The notes under the pieces are model-generated. The model searched no databases and was not told where the DNA came from. It worked only from the letters and a program-made list of their open reading frames with translations. Below are positions 1-5,070 of a DNA stretch of 5,070 nucleotides, one piece after another; position 1 is the stretch's first letter; each line of letters starts with the position of its first letter. The stretch comes from Candidatus Paceibacter sp. GTDB lineage: Bacteria; Patescibacteriota; Minisyncoccia; Phycocordibacterales; JABAAK01. A program made the position numbers and the translations under genes. The stretch covers positions 1 to 5,070 of the forward strand of contig JABAAZ010000020.1 in assembly GCA_014238475.1 (NCBI GenBank), read 5' to 3'.

Positions 1-100
1 AATGACAAACGAAGAAATACTTTTTGATATTTTTGATCAATTTTCCTCAGAAGGGATTGAGTTTGCATATCCAACACAAACACTGTATATCAAAAAATAG
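1..100 (+). CDS. MscS-family mechanosensitive channel, C-terminal end only (partial)
   Basis: This is the 3' end of a gene entering from the left edge. It is read in the frame beginning at base 2 and stops at TAG 98-100, leaving 32 codons. The segment is a short acidic/hydrophobic stretch followed by EGIEFAYPTQTLYIKK. In small-conductance mechanosensitive channel (MscS) proteins the cytoplasmic C-terminal alpha/beta domain ends with a very similar strand (G-I-x-x-x-Y-P-T-Q-T-x-Y), so I infer that family. The ATG at base 2 is more likely an internal methionine than a start, because this tail alone could not form a channel. The transmembrane and pore helices lie outside the window, so the call rests on one motif. 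Forty bases separate its stop from tRNA-Val, with no clear terminator between them. Confidence 0.62.
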   Translation, partial: MTNEEILFDIFDQFSSEGIEFAYPTQTLYIKK

Positions 101-140
101 GACTGGAAGGAAAAAAAGATATGTGTTACCTTGTCACTAA

Positions 141-214
<74 letters not shown>

Positions 215-218
215 CAAA

Positions 219-983
219 ATGATTACTCCTACTATTATCTATGAAGATGAAAATCTATTAGTTTTAGATAAACCATCTGGACTTGTTGTGCATTCAAACG
301 GGGAAGGAAATGAATACACTCTCGCATCTTTTGTAAAAGAAAGAAACAAAGAAATGATTGGTGTAGGAGAAGATATGTTTACAGAAAAAGGTGTTCTAAT
401 AGAAAGACCAGGGCTGGTTCACCGACTAGACAGAGACACAAGCGGAGTAATGGTCTTGGCTAAAAATCAGCCAACATACATGGGATTAAAAAGATTTTTC
501 TCCACAAGAAAAGTTGTAAAAGAATATCACGCTTTTGTATATGGAACCCTAAAACACAAAAGAGGAACGATTACGGCTAAAATAGGAAGGTCTGCTACAC
601 ACACAAATATTTTCACTACAAAATCCCCAAAAGGAAAACTGAGAGACGCAGAAACAGAATATTCCATAATGTGGTCTGACAAAAATGCTTCATTGGTAAG
701 ATTTTTTCCATTGACAGGGAGAACTCACCAAGTAAGAGTGCATGCAAAACACATAGGACATCAGATAATTAAAGATCCATTATATGCAAAGAAAAAATCA
801 GAAACAGATGATACAAATTTTGGATTCGACAGACTTGCTCTTCATGCAAGAAGAATCACCATACCATATGCAAAAAAAGAAATGACTTTCTATTCACCAT
901 ATCCAAAAGATTTTAAGAAGGCTTTTAAACAAATAGGAATAGAGCAAGAAAACCTCATAGGTTGCGTTATGCAAAATTTTTAA
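219..983 (+). CDS. RluA/RluD-family RNA pseudouridine synthase
   Basis: This 254-residue enzyme should isomerise specific uridines to pseudouridine in rRNA or tRNA in the cytoplasm. Family motifs appear in order: DKPSGLVVH (17-25); HRLDRDTSG (68-76), whose first Asp (D71) is the catalytic nucleophile; the LTGRTHQVRVH motif (165-175), followed by HIGHQI (178-183); and RLALHA (205-210). There is no N-terminal S4 RNA-binding domain, because the catalytic fold begins almost at residue 6. It is therefore shorter than typical RluC/RluD (about 300 residues) and closer in layout to RluA. The target uridine cannot be assigned. I chose ATG 219: frame extension further upstream runs into tRNA-Val, and the next in-frame Met would delete the first motif. 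No ribosome binding site is possible downstream of the tRNA. rplS starts 12 bases after its stop, suggesting co-transcription. Confidence 0.9.
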   Translation: MITPTIIYEDENLLVLDKPSGLVVHSNGEGNEYTLASFVKERNKEMIGVGEDMFTEKGVLIERPGLVHRLDRDTSGVMVLAKNQPTYMGLKRFFSTRKVVKEYHAFVYGTLKHKRGTITAKIGRSATHTNIFTTKSPKGKLRDAETEYSIMWSDKNASLVRFFPLTGRTHQVRVHAKHIGHQIIKDPLYAKKKSETDDTNFGFDRLALHARRITIPYAKKEMTFYSPYPKDFKKAFKQIGIEQENLIGCVMQNF

Positions 984-995
984 GTATTATAAAAT

Positions 996-1583
996 ATGAC
1001 ACAACAAGTAGTTTCACCAATAGACACACAAAGCAGAATAGAAATCAAGATACAAGCAGGAGATAGTGTAAAGGTATGGCAAAAAATAAAAGAAAAAAAC
1101 AAAATAAGATTACAGTCGTTTGAAGGCATAGTAATTTCAAAAAAACACGGAAATGAAGCCGGCTCAACTTTTACTGTCAGGAGAGTTGGTACAGATGGCA
1201 TCGGTATTGAAAAAACTTTTCCACTTTTTTCTCCAATGATCGACAAGATAGAAGTAACCAAAAGATCAAAAACAAGAAGAGCAAAACTTTACTATCTAAG
1301 GAAAAAGACAGCAAGAAAGATTAGAGAAAAACTAAGAAGGATTTTTGCTATAGGTATTTCGACTGTAAGTGAGGTAGAACAAGAAAAGAAGAAAATCGAA
1401 CAAGAAAAACAAGAAAAACTAAAACAAGAAAAAGAAGAAAAACTAAAAGAGGAAAAAGCTAAAAAGGAAGAACAAGAAAAGAAAAAAATTGAACAAGAAA
1501 AACTAAAACAAGAGAAAGAAGAAGAGCAGGAGCAAAAGCAACCAGAAGAAAACGAAGCAGAAAAAGACAAAGAACAAAACTAA
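996..1583 (+). CDS. rplS: 50S ribosomal protein L19 (bL19) with long charged C-terminal tail
   Basis: bL19 is a large-subunit protein located near the 30S-50S interface. Residues 1-115 match the family over its usual whole length: [10 protein letters not shown] (22-31), then [10 protein letters not shown] (39-48), [13 protein letters not shown] (75-87), and the basic [11 protein letters not shown] (94-104) with KIREK (108-112). The protein is 195 residues, whereas bL19 is commonly about 110-130. The extra part, from about residue 126, is almost entirely Glu, Lys and Gln with no aromatic residues. It contains a near-duplicate block and is predicted to be a charged helix or disordered. The ATG lies 12 bases after the pseudouridine synthase stop, with no Shine-Dalgarno motif in between. 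The usual rpsP-rimM-trmD partners are not adjacent. The core assignment is firm; the role of the tail is unknown. Confidence 0.95.
   Translation: MTQQVVSPIDTQSRIEIKIQAGDSVKVWQKIKEKNKIRLQSFEGIVISKKHGNEAGSTFTVRRVGTDGIGIEKTFPLFSPMIDKIEVTKRSKTRRAKLYYLRKKTARKIREKLRRIFAIGISTVSEVEQEKKKIEQEKQEKLKQEKEEKLKEEKAKKEEQEKKKIEQEKLKQEKEEEQEQKQPEENEAEKDKEQN
1374..1580 (+). repeat. Low-complexity Glu/Lys/Gln coding repeat in the rplS tail
   Basis: Codons 127-195 of rplS are dominated by GAA, AAA/AAG and CAA, giving an almost pure purine coding strand. A 20-residue block (residues 129-148, bases 1380-1439) recurs as a 17-residue block (residues 160-176, bases 1473-1523). Both copies start [10 protein letters not shown] and end LKQEKEE; the first carries an extra QEK in between. 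This pattern suggests local duplication or slippage. The heptad-like spacing of occasional Ile, Leu and Ala is too sparse for a convincing coiled coil, so a single charged helix is an alternative. Confidence 0.8.
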
Positions 1584-1703
1584 TATAAAAACAGCAAGGG
1601 AAACATCTGCGGCAAGACAAAATTTTTCTATATATATAAAACGGATAAACTGTTGCAGATAAAAATCTCTTTGAAAGATGGTTTATATAAATAAAACACT
1701 AGA

Positions 1704-1712
1704 TGGTATAGT
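1704..1712 (+). promoter_or_regulatory. Candidate extended -10 promoter for tRNA-Leu
   Basis: TGG-TATAGT at 1704-1712 fits the extended -10 pattern (TGn followed by a TATAAT-like hexamer, five of six matches). It would place transcription start near 1719, about 10 bases before the mature tRNA-Leu 5' end. No good -35 hexamer is present at 17 bases; TTTATA at 1682-1687 is a weak candidate with a 19-base spacer. The surroundings are so A/T-rich that a chance match is possible. Confidence 0.35.
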
Positions 1713-1728
1713 AAATATACATAATTAT

Positions 1729-1812
1729 GCTCGGGTGGCGAAACTGGTAGACGCGTACGCTTGAGGGGTGTATGGGAGCAATCCCGTGGAGGTTCAATTC
1801 CTCTCCCGAGCA
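1729..1812 (+). tRNA. tRNA-Leu, anticodon GAG
   Basis: This is a class II tRNA with a long variable arm. The acceptor stem is GCTCGGG (1729-1735) with CCCGAGC (1805-1811). A short D stem GCG (1738-1740)/CGC (1752-1754) encloses a loop with GG. The anticodon stem is TACGC (1756-1760)/GTGTA (1768-1772), with one G-U pair, around loop TTGAGGG. Anticodon GAG at 1763-1765 reads CUC/CUU leucine codons. The variable arm GGGA-GCAA-TCCC forms its own hairpin, as expected for leucine. The T arm is GGAGG (1788-1792)/CCTCT (1800-1804) with loop TTCAATT. The discriminator is A1812 and CCA is not encoded. It stands alone between rplS and the nrdAB leader. Confidence 0.96.
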
Positions 1813-1867
1813 CAAAGATACAATAAAAACAATTTTTTCTAGCATTGACAAGATAGCTGCCATATGG

Positions 1868-1914
1868 AGAAAGCAATATGTAAAACAAAGAGTTTCACAA
1901 CTCCTCTGCTTTCT
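1868..1914 (+). other. Nested inverted repeat (possible structured RNA) in the nrdA leader
   Basis: AGAAAGCA (1868-1875) is perfectly complementary to TGCTTTCT (1907-1914). Inside it, GAGTT (1890-1894) pairs with AACTC (1899-1903) around a TCAC loop. Together they would form an 8-bp closing stem with an internal 5-bp hairpin. No T-run follows, so it does not look like an intrinsic terminator. No known riboswitch class is recognisable. A structure of this size can occur by chance, so function is unproven. Confidence 0.3.
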
Positions 1915-1935
1915 GTTGTAAGCAAATTAAAGGTT

Positions 1936-1965
1936 GCATTAATTTAAAATTATGCTGCTATTTTT
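1936..1965 (+). terminator. Weak terminator-like hairpin with T-run
   Basis: GCAT-T-AATT (1936-1944) pairs with AATT-ATGC (1948-1951, 1952-1955), giving an 8-bp stem with a single bulged T and a TAA loop. A run of five T follows at 1961-1965, after a 5-base gap. The stem is mostly A-U, so it would be a feeble intrinsic terminator. If real it could end the tRNA-Leu transcript before nrdA. Confidence 0.22.
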
Positions 1966-2009
1966 CCACTTCAAAACATTTTTTATCAAAAATAAAAATC
2001 GCACATGAG

Positions 2010-2025
2010 ATACTTTTATAAGTAT
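2010..2025 (+). promoter_or_regulatory. 16-bp palindrome upstream of nrdA (possible operator)
   Basis: ATACTT (2010-2015), TTAT, AAGTAT (2020-2025) is a perfect 6-bp inverted repeat with a 4-base centre. It ends 23 bases before the nrdA ATG and overlaps a -10-like TATAAG (2017-2022). Its length and the C-W...W-G positions resemble the 16-bp NrdR box that represses many bacterial nrd operons, but the outer positions fit poorly. I see no second copy nearby, although NrdR boxes usually come in pairs. It may equally be a chance A/T palindrome. Confidence 0.25.
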
Positions 2026-2048
2026 TAAAAAAATAAATAAAATATATC

Positions 2049-4574
2049 ATGGAAATTTTTGTAACAAAAAGAAACGGAGAGAAGGCAAAATTCGACGCAG
2101 ATGAAATGAACAAATCCTTAGAAGCTGTCTGCTCTGGATTAAACAATCCTACAGAAAAAGTGGTAGAAATAGCGACATCAACACAAATGACTCTTTATGA
2201 TGGTATAAAAACAGAAGAGCTTGATAGACTCCTAGTAAACTCTGCGCTAGAGAATCTGATAGAAGATCCAAAAGATTATGATAAAGTTGCATCCAGACTA
2301 ACTATAAAAAATATTTATAAAAAACTTTTAAAAACTTCAAGTGTAAACCACGAAGTACTCAAAAAAGAACACCAAAAACATTTTCAAAACAATATAAAAA
2401 AACTCTCTGAAAAAGGAATGCTGGATAAAAGAATGGTTGAACTGTTTGACCTTAAAAAACTTTCAGAAGCAATAAATATAAAAAGAGACGATCTGTTTTC
2501 ATACACAGGGCTGTCTACTGTTCTAAATAGATACGCCTTAAAAGACCAAGAACAATACCTAGCAGAGACACCACAAGAATTTTTTATGAGAATAGCGATG
2601 GGGTTGTCTTACAACGAAAAAGATCCAACAAAACAAGCAATAGAGTTTTACAACAAGCTCTCTAAACTTAAATATATATCCGGTGGCTCAACCTGTGTAA
2701 ATGCAGGTACTCCTAAGCCGTCGCTAAGTAATTGTTTTTTGATACAAACAGAAGACAGTATGGAACACATAGCAAAATCTGTTTCAGATGTATTGTTAAT
2801 ATCAAAAGCAACTGGTGGAATAGGACTCAGCTTAACCAAACTAAGATCATCTGGGTCAAGACTTAAAAAAAGCAACACAACTTCATCTGGACCAACTTCA
2901 TTTGCAAAAATATTTGATGTCGCAGTGCACGCTGTTGTAAGAGGAGGTAAAAAAATAGGTGCTATTGCAATCTACATGGAAAATTGGCATTACAACTTTG
3001 ATGAGTTTGTTGATTGGAGACATAATGCCGGGGATGATTATATGAGACTTAGAACTGCAAACACAGCATCTTTGTTGTCAGACGCTTTTATGAAAAGGCT
3101 GCAAAAAGATGAGGATTGGTATATGTTTGATCCAAAAGAAACACCAGACCTTGTAGAGCTTTATGGAAGTAAGTTTGAGGAGAGGTATGAAGAATACACA
3201 AAATTAGCACAAGACGGAAAGATCCGTCTATATAAAAGAATGCCAGCCAAAGACCTTATGAAGAAAATACTTGTGTCCTTACAATCCACTGGACACCCTT
3301 GGGTAACTTGGAAAGACCCGATGAACACAAGAGCATTAAATAACAATACCGGAACAATCCACATGTCCAATCTCTGTACAGAGATATGTCTTCCTCAAGA
3401 TGTAGACAACACCGCAGTGTGCAACCTCGCATCTGTAAATATATCTGCGCACATCACAAAAAACCGGTCTGTTGATTGGGAAGAATTAAAAGAGACTGTA
3501 AAAACAGCGGTGAGGTCATTAGATAATTTGATTGACATAAACATTCTTCCAACAAAAGAATCTGTAAAATCTGATTTAGAAAACAGGGCGATAGGTCTTG
3601 GAGTTATGGGGTATGCAGATGCAGTGGAGAAACTCGGTATAGTCTATGACAGTGAAGATTCTTATGCTTTTTCTGATAGAGTATTTGAATTTATAAGCTA
3701 CCATGCCATAGATACGAGTGCAGACTTAGCGCAAGAGAGAGGTTCCTATAAAAATTTTAAAGGATCAGGTTGGTCAAAAGGAATGGTACCGATGGATACA
3801 TTAAAAGAATTAGAAAAACAAAGAGGTATAAAAATAGATATAGAACAAAAACCTTCTGGTAAAGTTGACTGGGATGCACTCAGAGCAAAAGTTAAAAAGG
3901 GAATCAGAAATGCAACACTGATGGCAGTGGCACCTAATGCAAACATAGGACTTGTTGCAGGTACAACACCTGGGATGGATGCAAGGTTTACACAAGCTTT
4001 TTCAAGAAACAAATACAGCGGAAAACATTTTGAAGTAAACTTAAACCTTGTTGATGTTTTACAAAGTATAGGGATGTGGGACAAAGTCAAATATAAAATA
4101 GTTGAAAATCACGGAGACATAAGCGACATAGACGGGATACCAGAACAAATAAAAAATATATTTAAAACATCTTTTACCACTTCACCACACGGACTTATAA
4201 ATGTAGCGGCAAGAGCACAGAAATATGTAGATCAGGCGATATCAAGAAATATGTATCTAGATGTGAGAGATATAAATCAAATAATAGGGATATATACATC
4301 AGCTTGGCAGGCAGGACTAAAGTCTACGTATTACTTACATATGAAGCCACGACACTCTGCAGAACAAAGCACAACAAAAGTAAACAAAGCCTCTACTCTT
4401 GGTTTTCAAGGTTTTTCTACTGTCCCATCTAATGGCGCAAAGGTAAAGGCAGAAGAGACAGAGTCAGTCAAAGAAAAAGAGACAATCTCAACAACACCTA
4501 TAAAAGGAAAACAAAAGGCAATGGTGTGTCCGATAGACCCAGCTGAAAGAAACCAGTGCGATAGCTGTCAATAA
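2049..4574 (+). CDS. nrdA: Class I ribonucleoside-diphosphate reductase, large (alpha) subunit
   Basis: NrdA reduces ribonucleoside diphosphates to deoxyribonucleotides in the cytoplasm, using a radical delivered by NrdB. Residues 1 to about 93 form one ATP-cone (start VTKRNGEKAKFDADEM), the allosteric dATP/ATP site. The catalytic barrel follows. C229 (SNCFLI) and C458 (AVCNLAS) match the substrate-reducing cysteine pair, E. coli C225/C462. NLCTE (441-445) holds the thiyl-radical C443 with N441 and E445. Y761-Y762 match the E. coli Y730-Y731 radical-transfer pair. The C-terminus ends CDSC-Q (C837, C840), the shuttle cysteines that pass electrons from thioredoxin or glutaredoxin, on a variable linker from about 770. 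At 841 residues it is within the family's usual range. ATG 2049 starts just before the ATP-cone; no Shine-Dalgarno is visible. nrdB begins 27 bases after the stop. Confidence 0.95.
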   Translation: MEIFVTKRNGEKAKFDADEMNKSLEAVCSGLNNPTEKVVEIATSTQMTLYDGIKTEELDRLLVNSALENLIEDPKDYDKVASRLTIKNIYKKLLKTSSVNHEVLKKEHQKHFQNNIKKLSEKGMLDKRMVELFDLKKLSEAINIKRDDLFSYTGLSTVLNRYALKDQEQYLAETPQEFFMRIAMGLSYNEKDPTKQAIEFYNKLSKLKYISGGSTCVNAGTPKPSLSNCFLIQTEDSMEHIAKSVSDVLLISKATGGIGLSLTKLRSSGSRLKKSNTTSSGPTSFAKIFDVAVHAVVRGGKKIGAIAIYMENWHYNFDEFVDWRHNAGDDYMRLRTANTASLLSDAFMKRLQKDEDWYMFDPKETPDLVELYGSKFEERYEEYTKLAQDGKIRLYKRMPAKDLMKKILVSLQSTGHPWVTWKDPMNTRALNNNTGTIHMSNLCTEICLPQDVDNTAVCNLASVNISAHITKNRSVDWEELKETVKTAVRSLDNLIDINILPTKESVKSDLENRAIGLGVMGYADAVEKLGIVYDSEDSYAFSDRVFEFISYHAIDTSADLAQERGSYKNFKGSGWSKGMVPMDTLKELEKQRGIKIDIEQKPSGKVDWDALRAKVKKGIRNATLMAVAPNANIGLVAGTTPGMDARFTQAFSRNKYSGKHFEVNLNLVDVLQSIGMWDKVKYKIVENHGDISDIDGIPEQIKNIFKTSFTTSPHGLINVAARAQKYVDQAISRNMYLDVRDINQIIGIYTSAWQAGLKSTYYLHMKPRHSAEQSTTKVNKASTLGFQGFSTVPSNGAKVKAEETESVKEKETISTTPIKGKQKAMVCPIDPAERNQCDSCQ

Positions 4575-4601
4575 ACTAAAAAATATATATAATAGATATA
4601 T

Positions 4602-5070
4602 ATGATTTTAGGAAAGCCGACCGAAGACGACATGAGTTTGAGACCTATACAGTATCAATGGGCGTATGACTTATATCAACAAGCAGTCAGAAACACATGG
4701 TTCCCTCATGAGATACCACTAAAAGACGATTTGTCTGACTGGGGCACAATGACAGAAGACGAGAAACACTCTGTGTCTTTTATAATGGGTTTTTTTAATC
4801 CAGCAGAACTGATAATAAACAGGTCTATAGCATTCGGTATGTACCCTTATCTAAAAAGACCAGAGATGCATCTGTATCTAGCGAAACAAATGTGGGAGGA
4901 AGCTAACCACTGTGTTTCTTTTGAGTATGTACTTGAAACCTTCGGACTTGATAGAGAAAAGATTTATAAAACCCATCAAGAAGTTCCATCTATGAAAGCA
5001 AAAGAAGATTTTATAAGTAGATACATGAACAGCATGGTAGAAGATAAATTTGACATAGAAACAATAGAAG
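4602..5070 (+). CDS. nrdB: Class I ribonucleotide reductase small (beta) subunit, class Ic-like, 3' truncated by window
   Basis: This is the first 156 codons of the radical-generating subunit that partners NrdA. The protein aligns without gaps to E. coli NrdB at a constant offset of 15 from W33 (E. coli W48) to F107. Ligand positions seen are E69 (E. coli D84), E100 (E115) and H103 (H118), in FFNPAEL and WEEANHCVSF. The radical-tyrosine position (Y122) is F107. Glu at the first ligand together with Phe at the tyrosine site is the signature of class Ic enzymes such as Chlamydia trachomatis NrdB, which use a Mn/Fe centre instead of a tyrosyl radical. The flanking GLD and SMKAKEDF segments also resemble that group. 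The remaining ligands (E204, E238, H241 equivalents) lie beyond the window. ATG 4602 follows nrdA by 27 A/T-rich bases without a Shine-Dalgarno motif; co-transcription is likely. Confidence 0.93.
   Translation, partial: MILGKPTEDDMSLRPIQYQWAYDLYQQAVRNTWFPHEIPLKDDLSDWGTMTEDEKHSVSFIMGFFNPAELIINRSIAFGMYPYLKRPEMHLYLAKQMWEEANHCVSFEYVLETFGLDREKIYKTHQEVPSMKAKEDFISRYMNSMVEDKFDIETIE

Noticed and set aside
63..91. TTGCAT (63-68) and TATATC (86-91) with 17-base spacing as a tRNA-Val promoter
   Set aside because: Spacing is right but the hexamers match the consensus poorly (three and four of six), inside coding A/T-rich sequence.
1292..1570. Minus-strand Ser/Phe/Cys-rich open frame opposite the rplS tail
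   Set aside because: Its composition is simply the complement of the purine-rich Lys/Glu repeat; it is not a gene.
1680..1766. Short ATG frame running from the spacer into tRNA-Leu
   Set aside because: It ends within the tRNA and has no support as a protein.
1845..1850. Perfect TTGACA -35 hexamer downstream of tRNA-Leu
   Set aside because: No -10-like hexamer lies 16-18 bases downstream; the candidates are much too near or too far.
1628..1888. Minus-strand open frame across tRNA-Leu
   Set aside because: It is the antisense reading of the tRNA, a well-known source of false short proteins in databases, and has no coding features of its own.
3746..4090. Minus-strand open frames inside nrdA
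   Set aside because: They overlap strongly conserved nrdA coding sequence and show no recognisable domain or start signal.

Overview
The window is AT-rich (roughly one third G+C by eye) and compactly organised, with every gene on the + strand. It looks like a bacterium with a reduced genome, most plausibly a candidate-phyla-radiation (Patescibacteria/Parcubacteria-like) lineage. The reasons are the A-rich coding sequence, the lack of a recognisable Shine-Dalgarno motif at all four visible start codons, tRNA genes without an encoded CCA, and a divergent class I ribonucleotide reductase. The lineage is an inference, not a demonstrated assignment. TAA and TAG are the stops seen, and nothing suggests a recoded TGA.

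Layout. 1-100: the last 32 codons of a gene whose C-terminus resembles MscS-family mechanosensitive channels. 141-214: tRNA-Val(UAC). 219-983: an RluA/RluD-family RNA pseudouridine synthase whose ATG lies only four bases after the tRNA. 996-1583: ribosomal protein bL19 (rplS) with an unusual tail of about 70 residues, rich in Lys, Glu and Gln and containing an internal duplication. 1584-1728: A/T-rich spacer with a candidate extended -10 promoter. 1729-1812: tRNA-Leu(GAG). 1813-2048: non-coding leader with several inverted repeats. 2049-4574: nrdA, the class I ribonucleotide reductase large subunit. 4602-end: the first 156 codons of nrdB, the small subunit, cut off by the window edge.

Functionally the first half is translation-related (tRNA-Val, an RNA modification enzyme, a ribosomal protein, tRNA-Leu). 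The second half is the nrdAB operon, which makes deoxyribonucleotides. The most informative observation is in NrdB. The position of the radical-bearing tyrosine of canonical class Ia enzymes is Phe107, and the first metal-ligand aspartate is Glu69. This combination is the hallmark of the Chlamydia-type class Ic (Mn/Fe, tyrosyl-radical-independent) small subunit. Other points worth a second look are the tRNA/leaderless-gene junction, the bL19 tail, and the inverted-repeat-rich nrdA leader. I did not find a wholly new multi-gene system here.
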